A program made the translations under genes and the position numbers. Shown here piece by piece: positions 40,996-50,938 of a DNA stretch of 64,000 nucleotides (position 1 is its first letter; every line of letters starts with the position of its first letter). Source of the DNA: Mycobacterium sp. DL (lineage in GTDB: Bacteria > Actinomycetota > Actinomycetes > Mycobacteriales > Mycobacteriaceae); the NCBI RefSeq assembly GCF_039729195.1, contig NZ_CP155796.1:3410001-3474000 (forward strand), given 5' to 3'. Below the pieces are notes generated by a model. It made no database searches. It saw nothing but the letters and a program-made list of their open reading frames with translations, and was not told the origin of the DNA.

Positions 40996-42326
40996 TGGGA
41001 CAGTGCGTCGCCGACGTCCGGATGCCGGAAGCGGTGGCCGAGCGCGAACAACTTGGACGGCACGACCCGCTGACTCGCCTCGGCAAGCTCGCGGGCGCCC
41101 TGCTCCCCCAGCAGCACCCGCGGCCCGATCGACGGGACGGGCAGGATCGCCGGCCGGTGCAGCACCCGGGCCAGTTCGCTGGTGTATTCGGAGTTGCGCA
41201 CGGGGTCGGGACCGACCGCGTTGACCGGCCCGCTGAGCCGATCGTCGTAGAGCGCCCGATAGTAGATGTCGAGCATGTCGTCCAGACCGATCCAGGACAG
41301 CCATTGTCTGCCGCTACCCACCCGGCCCCCGAGGCCGGCCGCGAACAGCGGGCGCAGCAGACGGAGCGTTCCACCCGCGGCGGCCTGCACGATCCCGGTG
41401 CGCACCTTCACCACCCTGAGTCCGGCGTCGGCGGCAGGCGTCGTGGCTGCCTCCCAGTCCGCGACCACGTCGGCGAGAAACCCGTCGCCGCGGGTGCTGT
41501 CCTCGGTCAGTTGGGTGTCCCCGCGGTCGAATCCGTAGAAACCGACCGCTGACGCGCAGACGAAGGTGCGTGGCCCGTCCTCGGCCGTCGCGGCCGCCTC
41601 CGCGAGGAGTCGCGTCGGTTCGATCCGGCTGTCCCTGATCGCGGCACGATGCGCGTCGGTGAAGCGGCCCGCTATCGACGCTCCGGCCAGGTGCACCACC
41701 GCGTCGACGCCGTCGAGCAGACCCTTCGCCGGAGCCTGCGGATTCCACAGCCGTTCGTCGTCGCCGTGCGCGGACTGCCGGACCAGCTTGATCACCCGGT
41801 GACCACCCGTGGTCAGAAACGCGCTCAGCGCGGACCCGACCAAGCCGGAAGCACCGGTCATGGCGATCACCATCGGCGTGCTGCCCGCCTCGCGAGCCTC
41901 GCGGTGCGCGACCAGATCGTCGATGAGTTGGCGCTGCCGGTAGACGAAGGTCGCCTTCAGACCGGCAGCCGGAACAACGGTCTCCACCTCGTCGCAGATC
42001 CGGGTGCCCGCGCCGTCATCACTGAAGGTGTGCGTGTGTCGCCAGCCACCGATGACCCGGGGAGGCCAGGACGAGGGACCATTCGATGCCAGCTCGTCGG
42101 CGAAGCGGCTGCCCGGGATGTACGCCGTCGGGTCGTGACGGGCAATCCATCGCAACCCGGCGGGTAGGCCGAGCACCGCGACCCCATCGGCCAGTGAGTC
42201 CGCCTCTTCCACGACTGTCATGGGCTGCCAGGGCGGCACCAGCCGACGCATCGCCCCGGGCCGGGTGTGCCATTCCCACACCTGGTCGCGCGGATGGTCG
42301 ATGACGCTTTCGTACTCGATGCCCAT
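40977..42326 (-). CDS. SRPBCC domain fused to TIGR01777 NAD-dependent epimerase
   Basis: 449 aa from ATG 42326 with AGGGG 8 bases upstream. Residues 1-145 match the SRPBCC lipid/ligand-binding fold (ESVIDHPRDQVWEWH, YIPGSRFADEL). Residues from 150 are a short-chain dehydrogenase/epimerase of the TIGR01777 (YfcH/SulA-related) type with the dinucleotide motif TGASGLVGSAL and a typical C-terminal DUF1731-like end. The fusion suggests delivery of a hydrophobic ligand to the epimerase domain, which is inference. The frame to 42461 has no good start. Confidence 0.87.
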   Translation of the reverse strand: MGIEYESVIDHPRDQVWEWHTRPGAMRRLVPPWQPMTVVEEADSLADGVAVLGLPAGLRWIARHDPTAYIPGSRFADELASNGPSSWPPRVIGGWRHTHTFSDDGAGTRICDEVETVVPAAGLKATFVYRQRQLIDDLVAHREAREAGSTPMVIAMTGASGLVGSALSAFLTTGGHRVIKLVRQSAHGDDERLWNPQAPAKGLLDGVDAVVHLAGASIAGRFTDAHRAAIRDSRIEPTRLLAEAAATAEDGPRTFVCASAVGFYGFDRGDTQLTEDSTRGDGFLADVVADWEAATTPAADAGLRVVKVRTGIVQAAAGGTLRLLRPLFAAGLGGRVGSGRQWLSWIGLDDMLDIYYRALYDDRLSGPVNAVGPDPVRNSEYTSELARVLHRPAILPVPSIGPRVLLGEQGARELAEASQRVVPSKLFALGHRFRHPDVGDALSHQLGRG

Positions 42327-42450
42327 GCAGCAGCCCCTGCTCTTCCGTCGTTGGTAGTCATTCGTCGCCGTCCTGACAGGGGATTGCCCGGATGCACCCC
42401 GGGTATCACGTCGACGGACGAGACTGTGATCACCGAACGAAGACTGACGT

Positions 42451-43125
42451 ATGAGTGCCACCCGACGAACGTTTCGGGACCGCCGCGAGGCAGGCAGGTT
42501 CCTGGCGGAGAAGCTTGCCCACTACCGCGGGCGTGACGATCTCCAGGTGTTGGGTCTGGCCCGTGGCGGCGTGCCCGTCGGCTGGGAGGTCGCCTCGTTC
42601 CTGCGGGCTCCGCTGGACGCGTGCCTGGTGCGCAAGCTCGGGGTTCCGCAGTGGCCGGAGCTGGCGATGGGAGCGGTGGCCACCGCGGGCGGCGTGGTCC
42701 TCAACGACGACCTCCTGGGAAGTCTGGACATCAGCGACGAACAGATCCGCGACACCCTGACCCGCGAGACCGCCGAGCTGCACCGCCGCGAACAGGTGTA
42801 CCGCGCCGGCCGAGGGGCACTGCTGCTGGCCGGACGCACGGTGATCCTGGTCGACGACGGAATCGCGACCGGAGCCAGCATGACAGCCGCCGTCCGGTCG
42901 GTGCGCAGCACCGGCCCGGCCTACATCGTCGTCGCGGTGCCGGTAGGGCCCGCATCGGTGTGCCGACGGCTGCGCGCCGACGCCGATGACGTGGTGTGTT
43001 CGACGACGCCGCGCGATTTCCGCGCGGTCGGACAGGTGTACGAGGACTTTCACCAGGTCAGCGACGACGAGGTGCGTGACCTGCTCGCCACACCTACCGT
43101 CGATCGCGCCACCACCGACGGGTGA
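42451..43125 (+). CDS. Phosphoribosyltransferase family protein
   Basis: 224 aa. The PRPP-binding signature VILVDDGIATGASMTAAV is complete, with the flexible loop region upstream (MGAVATAGGVVLND). This is the type I PRTase group often found with stress genes in mycobacteria; the base used is unknown. M. tuberculosis has a PRTase-containing gene (Rv2143) in this position. It converges with the small membrane protein gene. Confidence 0.87.
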   Translation: MSATRRTFRDRREAGRFLAEKLAHYRGRDDLQVLGLARGGVPVGWEVASFLRAPLDACLVRKLGVPQWPELAMGAVATAGGVVLNDDLLGSLDISDEQIRDTLTRETAELHRREQVYRAGRGALLLAGRTVILVDDGIATGASMTAAVRSVRSTGPAYIVVAVPVGPASVCRRLRADADDVVCSTTPRDFRAVGQVYEDFHQVSDDEVRDLLATPTVDRATTDG

Positions 43126-43134
43126 CCCGCAGGA

Positions 43135-43527
43135 TCAACTCCTGGTGGTGTCGCCGTCCGCCGGTTTCCCGTATGCCTCGTTTTCCGGGGTGAACACGGT
43201 GGTGTCTTCTTCGCGATCATGAGGAACCGGTTCGACGTCTGCCGGTGAGTCCTCTGCGGGGATCTCCTCGTAGTCGGCAGCGACAGGGGCTTCCTCGGGG
43301 TAGTCCTCGTCGTAGATGACTTCGGTCTCGTCACCCGCAGCGTCGTCGACGCCCTCGCCACCGTCGTCGCCTTTGGACCGGTCCCTCAGTGCATCGACGA
43401 TCAGCAGCACCACGCCGATCACACTGGCGGCGATGCACACCCACGCGATGAGCTCGTTGCTCGTCACGACGGCCGTCACCAGCGCCGCGAGGCCGACGAC
43501 TGCCAGGACTAACGCGACGATCAGCAT
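43135..43527 (-). CDS. Small membrane protein with acidic tail (Rv2144c-like)
   Basis: 130 aa from ATG 43527, preceded by GGGGTAGG; TTG 43542 is the other possibility. Two membrane helices (about 3-22 and 28-48) followed by a long Glu/Asp/Pro-rich cytoplasmic or outer tail (EVIYDEDYPEEAP). No catalytic motif. It lies directly downstream of wag31 as Rv2144c does, so it may be a partner in polar growth. Confidence 0.75.
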   Translation of the reverse strand: MLIVALVLAVVGLAALVTAVVTSNELIAWVCIAASVIGVVLLIVDALRDRSKGDDGGEGVDDAAGDETEVIYDEDYPEEAPVAADYEEIPAEDSPADVEPVPHDREEDTTVFTPENEAYGKPADGDTTRS

Positions 43528-43566
43528 GGGCCTACCCCGCAAGGTGTGAGTCGGAGGTGCACGTGA

Positions 43567-44379
43567 CTAGTTGTTGCCCCGGTTGAACTGGTTGAAGCCG
43601 CCCTCGTTGTTGGCGCCGGAGTCAACAGGTGCGGCCGAGCCGCGCTGACCCAGTTCCTCTAGCTGAGACTCCAGGTAGGTCTTCAAACGCGTGCGGTACT
43701 CACGCTCGAAGGTCCGCAGTTGTTCGAGACGGCCTTCGAGCACCGTGCGCTGCTGGTTGATGGTGCCCATGATCTCGGAGTGCTTGCGCTCGGCGTCTGC
43801 CTGCAGGGCATCGGCCTTCTCCTGGGCCTGCCGCAGTTGCGTTTCGGAGCGGGTCTGCGCGTCGGCCAGCATGGCGTCGGCGCGCTGACGGGCCTCGGCA
43901 ACGGTGGTCTCGGCGGTCTGCCGGGCTTCGGAGACCATCGCGTCTGCTTCGGCGCGTGCGTCGGCGAGCATCTTGTCGGATTCCGCCTTCGCGGTTCCGG
44001 TGAGCCTGTCGGCGGTGTCCTGGGCAAGGCCCAGGATCTTCGCGGCACGCAGGTGCTGATCTTCCGAAGGCGCCGCGGCCTGCTGCGCCGGCGGAGCCTC
44101 GTACACCGGCTGCGGCGGCGGGGGTGCGGGTTCGGGCTCCGGCTCGTAGGCTGGAATCGTCTGCGTCGGCTGGGCGCCACCGCCCGAACGCGAAGAGGCG
44201 AGCTCCTGATCGAGCTCGGAAACCCGCTGGCGCAGGTCGCTGTTCTCCTCGATGAGGCGGGACAGCTCGTTCTCGACGAGGTCGAGGAACGCGTCTACCT
44301 CGTCCTCGTTGTAGCCGCGCTTACCGATTGGTGGCTTACTGAACGCGACGTTATGCACGTCAGCGGGTGTGAGCGGCAT
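43567..44379 (-). CDS. wag31: Polar growth/division protein DivIVA (Wag31)
   Basis: 270 aa from ATG 44379 with AAGGGGG upstream; an in-frame start at 44409 would not give the DivIVA N-terminus [11 protein letters not shown]. The N-terminal lipid-binding domain (1-60, [19 protein letters not shown]) is followed by a Pro-rich linker ([14 protein letters not shown]) and long coiled coils with repeated [16 protein letters not shown]. Thr72 in PTQTIPAYE aligns with the Wag31 site phosphorylated in M. tuberculosis (Thr73). Localises to poles and directs cell wall extension. Last gene of the dcw run apart from Rv2144c. Confidence 0.97.
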   Translation of the reverse strand: MPLTPADVHNVAFSKPPIGKRGYNEDEVDAFLDLVENELSRLIEENSDLRQRVSELDQELASSRSGGGAQPTQTIPAYEPEPEPAPPPPQPVYEAPPAQQAAAPSEDQHLRAAKILGLAQDTADRLTGTAKAESDKMLADARAEADAMVSEARQTAETTVAEARQRADAMLADAQTRSETQLRQAQEKADALQADAERKHSEIMGTINQQRTVLEGRLEQLRTFEREYRTRLKTYLESQLEELGQRGSAAPVDSGANNEGGFNQFNRGNN

Positions 44380-44419
44380 TGTCTGCCCCCTTGAAGTCTG
44401 GACCGTCAAACGATCTCAA

Positions 44420-44425
44420 AGTGTA
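44420..44425 (-). promoter_or_regulatory. Candidate wag31 minus-10 element
   Basis: TACACT on the minus strand (44425-44420) fits the mycobacterial TANNNT minus-10, giving a start near 44413 and a leader of about 34 bases before the wag31 ATG. The 213-base gap between yggT and wag31 supports a separate promoter. Confidence 0.4.
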
Positions 44426-44592
44426 GAGCCTTGCTGGAGAGTAACTGGCGTCCATCCTGTCACACCAGACCCGGCGGTTGCAGGCGAGGCGGTAATTAAG
44501 GGGGAAACTCAACAATACCGAGATGTTGTCGACCGGCTTTCGACCCAAATTTTCCGATCCGTGAACGCCGATCCGGCTGCCGGACCTGGACC

Positions 44593-44883
44593 TCAGGCCG
44601 CCGCGCCGAACGCCAACTGCATGCCGATGAACGCCGCCAGCAGCAACACCATGATCGACAGATCGAACCTGATGGCACCGATCGTGAGCTGCGGAATTAT
44701 CCGCCGGAGCAATTTCACGGGCGGATCGGTGAGCGTCATGATGACCTCGAGAATCACCACCGTCACGCCGCGGGGTTGCCAGTCACGGCTGAACGAGCGG
44801 ATGAACTCGACCACCACCCGGGCGATCAGCAGCAGCCAGAACACGAACAGCGCAAAACCAAGAATTTCAAAGAACAGTGACAA
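44593..44883 (-). CDS. yggT: YggT family membrane protein
   Basis: 96 aa, two membrane helices separated by a cytoplasmic loop (FIRSFSRDWQP) and the YggT signature LTDPPVKLLRRIIPQLTIGAIRFD. TTG 44883 with GAGGA upstream gives the Rv2146c length. Function is not fixed; it stands between sepF and wag31 as in all mycobacteria. Confidence 0.9.
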   Translation of the reverse strand: MSLFFEILGFALFVFWLLLIARVVVEFIRSFSRDWQPRGVTVVILEVIMTLTDPPVKLLRRIIPQLTIGAIRFDLSIMVLLLAAFIGMQLAFGAAA

Positions 44884-45021
44884 CGACAGCCGTCCTCACT
44901 ACAGGCAGATGTGTGACATGCGATACAAGCGAGTGCCGCTCAGAGCCGATGGCGCTTGCACGACGTCCCCAGCCTACCCGCCGAACCGGAAGTGCTCCGA
45001 CCCGAGCGGAAGCGGGAAAAG

Positions 45022-45657
45022 CTACTGGTAGGCGTAGAAGCCGGCCTCAGCGATGCGGCGGCGCTGCTCGGCGGTGACATCGACGTCGGCAGGCGACAGC
45101 AGGAACACCTTGGTGGCGACCTTGTCGAAGGAACCGCGAAGCGCGAACGCCAGTCCCGCCGCGAAGTCGACGAGGCGCTTGGCGTCGGCGTTGTCCATCG
45201 ACACCAGATCCATGATCACCGGCGTCCCGTCGCGGAACCGCTCGCCGATGGTGCGGGCCTCGCTGTAGTCCTTGGGACGAAGCGTGGTGATCTTGGCCAT
45301 CGGGCTGCCGGCTTCGAACAGTTCGGCCATCCCGCGCGGATCCATCGCCAGCGCACCTCGGGTGGAGCCCCGCATGGCGCCGAATCGTGGTGGTGTGCGG
45401 TCGAATTCACGCGGCGTGCGCAACCTGGCCTCGAACCGGGCGTCGTCCAACCCGCCGCGGTAGGGGGCGGGCTCGTCATAGTCCCGCCCGCGGTCGTCGT
45501 AACCACGCGAATAGCCGCCTTCGTCCTCGAAGCGGTCTTCGCGGGGGCGCCGGTAGCCGCGCGCGGGGCCGCGGTCGTCGTCCTCGTAGTAGTCGTCCTC
45601 GTAGTCATCCATCGGCGCCATACCGAAGTAGGCCTTGACCTTGTGCAGTGTGCTCAT
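45022..45657 (-). CDS. sepF: Cell division protein SepF
   Basis: 211 aa. N-terminal membrane-binding helix ([12 protein letters not shown]), a long acidic and Arg-rich disordered linker ([14 protein letters not shown]), then the globular SepF domain (about 120-211, [23 protein letters not shown]). It anchors FtsZ to the membrane in Actinobacteria. Its ATG overlaps the yggS stop by 4 bases. Confidence 0.96.
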   Translation of the reverse strand: MSTLHKVKAYFGMAPMDDYEDDYYEDDDRGPARGYRRPREDRFEDEGGYSRGYDDRGRDYDEPAPYRGGLDDARFEARLRTPREFDRTPPRFGAMRGSTRGALAMDPRGMAELFEAGSPMAKITTLRPKDYSEARTIGERFRDGTPVIMDLVSMDNADAKRLVDFAAGLAFALRGSFDKVATKVFLLSPADVDVTAEQRRRIAEAGFYAYQ

Positions 45658-46493
45658 CGTGAGGACCCTTCTCGCGGTGTCGAGGTATTCGAAGCATCCG
45701 GATTTTCAGCGGAATCTGTTGTCTGTGATGAAGATGTGACTGGAGTGACTACTTCGGGTGACGTTAGCGGTCGCGATCCCATAAGCGCGGTACCGACACG
45801 CACACATGTCGAACCATGTTCGACCGCCGTCTCGAGGTCGCCGGACATCCCCGCGGACAGCTCGAGACGCTGCTGGTAGCGGTGCTGTACCCGCTCACGC
45901 TCCTCCTGTAAACGCGCAAAAGCCGCACCGGGATCAGCCCCCAACGGCGGAATGGACATCAGGCCGACGAACCGCAACCCGCGGGATTCATCGGCCGCGG
46001 AGCACATCTCGTCGATCCGCCCGGTGGCCGCGACGTCCACGCCGCCCCTGGTCTCGTCGCCGTCGATACTGATCTGCAGGTAGATCCGAAGCGGCTCGAC
46101 ACGATGGCCCTGGTCGAGCGCGTCCACGCACGCCCGGTCGAGCGCGGTGATCAGCTTGACGCTGTCCACAGAGTGCGCGGCGTAGGCCCACTGGGCGACC
46201 GATCGTGCCTTGTTGCGCTGGATGCGACCCACCATGTGCCAGCGGATGTCCTCACACCCCTGGACCTCGCCGAGTTCGGCGACTTTCTGCACAGCTTCCT
46301 GATCGCGGGACTCGCCGAACGCCAGGCATCCCAGCCGGCGCAGCGCCATCACGTCACTGGCCGGGAAGAACTTCGTGACGGGGAGAAGTTCGATCTCGCC
46401 GACGTCGCGCCCGGCGGCCTCGGCCGCGCGCGCCAGTCGCTCACGGACCGACGCCAGCGCCTCGCTCAGTTCCTGTTCGCGGGCCGAAGTCAC
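45654..46493 (-). CDS. YggS-type pyridoxal phosphate homeostasis protein
   Basis: 279 aa from GTG 46493, which overlaps the yfiH stop by 4 bases; the longer frame to 46583 is unlikely. PLP barrel of the YggS/PROSC family: VTKFFPASD with the PLP Lys, [12 protein letters not shown], and [18 protein letters not shown] and VRVGTALMG at the phosphate site. The C-terminal Ser/Thr-rich tail of about 25 residues is unusual for the family. Regulates free PLP. Confidence 0.92.
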   Translation of the reverse strand: MTSAREQELSEALASVRERLARAAEAAGRDVGEIELLPVTKFFPASDVMALRRLGCLAFGESRDQEAVQKVAELGEVQGCEDIRWHMVGRIQRNKARSVAQWAYAAHSVDSVKLITALDRACVDALDQGHRVEPLRIYLQISIDGDETRGGVDVAATGRIDEMCSAADESRGLRFVGLMSIPPLGADPGAAFARLQEERERVQHRYQQRLELSAGMSGDLETAVEHGSTCVRVGTALMGSRPLTSPEVVTPVTSSSQTTDSAENPDASNTSTPREGSSR

Positions 46494-47203
46494 GGGCCTG
46501 GCTCCAACCACACCAGTGACGCCAGCCGCCCGGTCGGAGCGTCGCGCCGGTGGCTGAACAGATTCTTGTCCTCGACCGTGCACCGGGGATCCACGTCGAT
46601 CGATCTGACGCCCAGAGAGCGCAGCTGCGCGGCGATCCCGGCTCGCAGGTCCAGGCCGGGCGTGCCGCGGCGGGTGGTGGTCCGACTGCCCGGCAGCATC
46701 GACTCGACCTCGGCGGCCATCTGCGCGGGCACCTCGTAGTTCCGGCCGCTCACCGCAGGCCCGAGCAGCACGGAGACATCCTCGACGTGGGCCCCGGCGT
46801 CGACCATCGTCTCCACTGCGCGCGCGACGATTCCGTTCTGCGCGCCGACACGACCGGCGTGCACGGCGGCGATCACCGCCGCCCGCGCGTCGGCCATCAG
46901 CACGGGCACACAGTCGGCCGTCACCACCGCCAGCGCCAACAGCGGCGTCGCGGTGACCAAACCATCTGTGTCGTCGACGATTTCACGGGGGCCGTCAACG
47001 ACCTCGACGTGAGAGCTGTGCACCTGGTTCATCCACACGATGCCGTCCGGACGCAGGCCGACGGTGGCGGCGAGCCGCCGTCGGTTGGCTGCCACGGCGA
47101 CCGGGTCGTCGCCGACGTGGTCGCCGAGATTGAACGTCGCAAACGGCGGCTTGGACACACCACCGGCGCGGGTGGTGGTCACGCGGCGTACACGAAACGT
47201 CAC
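46490..47203 (-). CDS. YfiH/PgeF family purine nucleoside phosphorylase-like protein
   Basis: 237 aa from GTG 47203. Zinc-binding His and Cys are in NQVHSSHVEVV, TADCVPVL and AAVHAGRVG, as in the family once called multicopper polyphenol oxidase-like (Cu-oxidase_4). PgeF edits peptidoglycan precursors in E. coli by removing misplaced L-Ser, and other members cleave purine nucleosides. Its place next to ftsZ is conserved (Rv2149c). The exact activity here is not proven. Confidence 0.88.
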   Translation of the reverse strand: MTFRVRRVTTTRAGGVSKPPFATFNLGDHVGDDPVAVAANRRRLAATVGLRPDGIVWMNQVHSSHVEVVDGPREIVDDTDGLVTATPLLALAVVTADCVPVLMADARAAVIAAVHAGRVGAQNGIVARAVETMVDAGAHVEDVSVLLGPAVSGRNYEVPAQMAAEVESMLPGSRTTTRRGTPGLDLRAGIAAQLRSLGVRSIDVDPRCTVEDKNLFSHRRDAPTGRLASLVWLEPGP

Positions 47204-47222
47204 GGCGCGACCGTAGTACGCG

Positions 47223-48380
47223 TCAGTGACGCATGAACGGTGGCACGTCGACGTCATCGTCGGAGATGCCGCCGTCGTCACCGCCGATACGGACAGTCGC
47301 GCCATTGGTGTGCACCGGCACGCTGGCGGCATCCGACGGCTCGAACAGTGTCGAGGTCACCCGGCCTGCCTTGCCCGGCGCGATCGGTGTGGCGCCTGCG
47401 GCGTTCTCACCGGTCACCGGCTTGCGTCCGGGACCCGCCGCGTCGAAGCCCGCCGCGATCACGGTCACCCTGACCTCGTCACCGAGGGAGTCGTCGATGA
47501 CGGTGCCGAAGATGATGTTGGCTTCGGGATGTGCCGACTCCTGGACCAACGAGGCGGCCTCGTTGATCTCGAAGAGTCCCAGGTCGCTGCCACCGGCGAC
47601 CGAGAGCAGCACGCCCTGCGCGCCCTCCATCGATGCTTCCAGCAGTGGGGAGTTGATGGCGATCTCGGCGGCCTTGAGTGCACGTCCGTCCCCGCGGGCC
47701 GAGCCGATGCCCATCAGCGCGGTACCTGCGCCGCTCATCACGCCCTTGACGTCGGCGAAGTCGACGTTGATCAGTCCGGGCGTGGTGATCAGGTCGGTGA
47801 TGCCCTGCACACCGTTGAGCAGCACCTCGTCGGCGCTGCGGAACGCGTCCATCAGCGACACCGCGGCGTCACCCATCTGCAGGAGCCGGTCGTTGGGGAT
47901 CACGATCAGCGTGTCGCAACTCTCCCGCAGCGCGGCGATGCCGTCCCCGGCCTGATTGCTACGCCGCTTGCCCTCGAACGAGAACGGTCGCGTCACCACG
48001 CCGACGGTCAGCGCACCGAGCTTGCGGGCGATGGTCGCCACCACGGGCGCGCCGCCGGTACCGGTGCCGCCGCCCTCGCCGGCGGTGACGAACACCATGT
48101 CGGCGCCGCGCAGCAGCTCCTCGATGTCGTCCTTGGCGTCTTCTGCGGCCTTCCGGCCGACCTCGGGATCGGCGCCGGCGCCGAGCCCGCGCGTCGATTC
48201 CCGACCGACGTCGAGTTTGACGTCGGCATCACTCATCAACAGCGCCTGAGCGTCGGTGTTGATCGCGATGAACTCGACGCCCTTCAGACCCTGTTCGATC
48301 ATCCGGTTGACGGCGTTGACGCCGCCGCCGCCAATGCCGACCACCTTGATCACAGCGAGGTAGTTATGCGGGGGGGTCAT
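47223..48380 (-). CDS. ftsZ: Cell division protein FtsZ
   Basis: 385 aa from ATG 48380, preceded by AGGAAGGG; a longer frame to 48455 is unlikely. Tubulin-like GTPase with the signature [10 protein letters not shown] near residues 105-115, an N-terminal [13 protein letters not shown] loop and a C-terminal acidic tail ending [12 protein letters not shown], the conserved partner-binding peptide of FtsZ. Forms the division ring. Confidence 0.98.
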   Translation of the reverse strand: MTPPHNYLAVIKVVGIGGGGVNAVNRMIEQGLKGVEFIAINTDAQALLMSDADVKLDVGRESTRGLGAGADPEVGRKAAEDAKDDIEELLRGADMVFVTAGEGGGTGTGGAPVVATIARKLGALTVGVVTRPFSFEGKRRSNQAGDGIAALRESCDTLIVIPNDRLLQMGDAAVSLMDAFRSADEVLLNGVQGITDLITTPGLINVDFADVKGVMSGAGTALMGIGSARGDGRALKAAEIAINSPLLEASMEGAQGVLLSVAGGSDLGLFEINEAASLVQESAHPEANIIFGTVIDDSLGDEVRVTVIAAGFDAAGPGRKPVTGENAAGATPIAPGKAGRVTSTLFEPSDAASVPVHTNGATVRIGGDDGGISDDDVDVPPFMRH

Positions 48381-48587
48381 CGGGTCGCCCTTCCTGCCTG
48401 GTTGCCTGTCGTCACGCTGGAATAACCCCTCAAGCAAACTCTCAACCTCAACCATAGGCTTAGAGTTATGTCAAGTTGTTCCGCGCAAACAGAACGGTAG
48501 GACGGCCGCGCACGGGAGCCCTGCAGGCGCGCCGACATTTTCACCAACAAATTTCTCGGGCGTGTCCGCACCGAGTCGGACCGGCCT
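48381..48587 (-). promoter_or_regulatory. ftsZ upstream region with candidate promoter elements
   Basis: 207 bases between ftsQ and ftsZ, less GC-rich than its surroundings. On the minus strand a perfect TTGACA lies at 48474-48469 and TATGGT at 48456-48451, but their 12-base spacing is too short for a classic pair, so the two may belong to different promoters. A break in the otherwise packed cluster here fits separate ftsZ control. Confidence 0.45.
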
Positions 48588-49514
48588 CTACTTGACAGTC
48601 GGCAGGTCCGGGCTGGAGACGTCGTAGGTCTGACCGGGCTGGGTCAGCAGCGCTCCCAGTTTCAGTGCCTTCTCCTCGGTGCGGTCGGTGGTCCCCCACA
48701 CCACGACTCGACCGTCGACCAGCGTCAGCGTGATCGCAGCGACCGACGGCGCCGAGACCCGGCCCACCTGGCTGGCGACTTCGGGCCGCAACGAGGTCAT
48801 CACCTGCAGCGCCGCCTGGGTCGCCGGATCGGTCGGACCCGGGTTCTCCACGTCGAGGTAGGGCACCCCCGGCGGGGGCGGCGCGGTGGCGAAGTCCACG
48901 CCGTCCCGGTCGAACAGGTGCACGCCGTCGGGATAGTCCTTGACCACGACCGGAATCCGCTCGACGACCGTGACTCGCAGCGTCGACGGGTACTGCCGTT
49001 GCACGCGCACGGTGGCGACACGCCGGATCTCAGCCACTCTCTCGGCCACCGTGTCGGTGTTCACCTGCAGCAGCGGTGTCTCCGGCGCCACCCCCGCCGC
49101 GGCGACCACCTCTTCCTGGGTGACCGCACCCAGACCGGTCACGACAACGTTGCGGACCGACATCACCGGGGTGAAGTACAACAACAGCCCGAGACCGACG
49201 ACCAGCACTGCGATCACCGCGGTCCACAACAACAGCTTCAATCCGCGGTCGGCACCTCGTCCGAGAGTGTGCGCCTCCTGCGCCGGGCGTCCCAACGCAC
49301 GACGCTTCGCGTCACGACGCGCCTCCTCGATGGCGGTGGCCCTCGCCTGCGCTGCCCGGCGCTCCTCGCGTTCCCGCCGGGCGCGGCGGCGCGGCCCCTC
49401 CACGTCCTCGACGTCTTCGGCGGATGGGGGTGTTCCATCGGTGTCCACGGGCGGGTTCGCCTCGGGATCGGGGCGGGGCGGTTCGACGTCGGGTTCGTCG
49501 GTGGGGCCGGTCAT
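48588..49514 (-). CDS. ftsQ: Cell division protein FtsQ
   Basis: 308 aa. A Pro/Glu-rich then Arg-rich cytoplasmic N-terminus (1-90), one membrane helix ([19 protein letters not shown], about 93-111), a POTRA domain beginning [10 protein letters not shown], and an FtsQ beta domain to the end. It bridges early and late division proteins. Its ATG overlaps the murC stop by 4 bases. Confidence 0.96.
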   Translation of the reverse strand: MTGPTDEPDVEPPRPDPEANPPVDTDGTPPSAEDVEDVEGPRRRARREREERRAAQARATAIEEARRDAKRRALGRPAQEAHTLGRGADRGLKLLLWTAVIAVLVVGLGLLLYFTPVMSVRNVVVTGLGAVTQEEVVAAAGVAPETPLLQVNTDTVAERVAEIRRVATVRVQRQYPSTLRVTVVERIPVVVKDYPDGVHLFDRDGVDFATAPPPPGVPYLDVENPGPTDPATQAALQVMTSLRPEVASQVGRVSAPSVAAITLTLVDGRVVVWGTTDRTEEKALKLGALLTQPGQTYDVSSPDLPTVK

Positions 49515-50938
49515 CGGTCAGACCCCGCCTGCAGCGCTGTCAGGATCTCCTTGCCCAGCATGGTCACGTCGCCCGCACCCATGGTGACGATCACGTCGCC
49601 GGGCGAGGCGGCCGCGGCCACCCGTGCGGGCACCGCGGAGAAGTCGGGGACGTAGGTGACCGGTGCGGTCATCTGGTCGGCGATCGTGGCACCGCTGACC
49701 CCGGCGATCGGCTGCTCGCGCGCCGCATAGACGTCGAGCATGAAGACCTCGTCGGCGGTGTCAAGTGCCTGCGCGAACTCTGATGCGAAAGCCTCTGTGC
49801 GCGAGTACAAGTGCGGTTGGAACACGACGATCGAGCGCCCGCCCGATTCCCTGACGAGCGCCTGTACTGCCGTCAGTGCGGCCGTGACCTTGGTCGGATG
49901 GTGTGCGTAGTCGTCGAAGACCCGCACCCCGTTCGCGGTGCCGACCAACTCGAACCGGCGGCGGACTCCCTCGAAACCGGCGAGCGCCTCGAGCACGTCG
50001 TCGGGTGCCGCGCCGACGTGGATCGACGCCAGTAACGCGGCGAGTGCGTTCAGTGCCATGTGCCGGCCGGGCACCGCAAGTCGCATGGTCCGCGGCCCGC
50101 TCTCCCCGGCCAACTGCACCGTGGCGACCGCACTGGTACCCCGCTGCTGCCAGTCCAGCAGTGCGCCCGCCAGATCGGGTCGATCGCCACTCCCGTAGCG
50201 CACCACCCGAATCCCCAGTGCAGCAGTGCGTTCGGCGAATGCTGCGGCCCCCGGATCGTCGACACACACCACGACCACGCCACCTGGTTGCAGGCGCTCC
50301 ATGAACGCGTCGAACACGTCGATGTAAGCCTGCTCGCTGCCGAAGAAGTCGAGATGGTCGGCTTCGATGTTGGTGACCACCGCGACGTCGGGCCGGTACT
50401 GCACCAGCGATCCGTCACTCTCGTCGGCCTCGGCGACGAAATAGGCGCCACTCCCGTTGTGCGCGTTGGTGCCCGGCTCGCCCAGATCGCCGCCGACCGC
50501 GAACGACGGGTCGAAACCACAGTGCTGCAACGCCACGATGACCATCGATGTCGTCGTCGTCTTACCGGCTGTTCCGGTCACCATCAACGTGGTGTGCCCG
50601 GCCATCAGCTTGGCCAGCACGGCCGGCCGCAGGATCACCGGGATCCCCCGCCTGCGCGCCTCGACCAGTTCCGGGTTCGTCTTCGGGATCGCGGCGTGGG
50701 TGGTGACCACCACCGTCGGGCCGCCGGGCAGCATGTCGAGCGACGAGGCATCGTGGCCGATTCGGATCGTGGCGCCGCGGGCCCGCAGGGCGATCACCCC
50801 GCGCGATTCCTTGGCGTCGGACCCCGACACCAGACCTCCGCGGTCCAACAGGATGCGCGCGATGCCCGACATGCCGGCGCCGCCGATGCCGACCATGTGC
50901 ACCCGCTGCAGTTCCTCGGGCAGGTCGTCGGTCGTCAT
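49511..50938 (-). CDS. murC: UDP-N-acetylmuramate-L-alanine ligase
   Basis: 475 aa. Mur ligase with the N-terminal UDP-binding fold [17 protein letters not shown]-binding loop GTAGKTTTT near 116-124, and central domain ([22 protein letters not shown]). Adds L-Ala to UDP-MurNAc. The stop overlaps ftsQ and the ATG overlaps the murG stop. Confidence 0.98.
   Translation of the reverse strand: MTTDDLPEELQRVHMVGIGGAGMSGIARILLDRGGLVSGSDAKESRGVIALRARGATIRIGHDASSLDMLPGGPTVVVTTHAAIPKTNPELVEARRRGIPVILRPAVLAKLMAGHTTLMVTGTAGKTTTTSMVIVALQHCGFDPSFAVGGDLGEPGTNAHNGSGAYFVAEADESDGSLVQYRPDVAVVTNIEADHLDFFGSEQAYIDVFDAFMERLQPGGVVVVCVDDPGAAAFAERTAALGIRVVRYGSGDRPDLAGALLDWQQRGTSAVATVQLAGESGPRTMRLAVPGRHMALNALAALLASIHVGAAPDDVLEALAGFEGVRRRFELVGTANGVRVFDDYAHHPTKVTAALTAVQALVRESGGRSIVVFQPHLYSRTEAFASEFAQALDTADEVFMLDVYAAREQPIAGVSGATIADQMTAPVTYVPDFSAVPARVAAAASPGDVIVTMGAGDVTMLGKEILTALQAGSDR

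Noticed and set aside
22342..42450. Integrated phage or plasmid with att sites
   Set aside because: No integrase, excisionase, phage or plasmid gene, and no second copy of the tRNA 3' end was noticed in the window.
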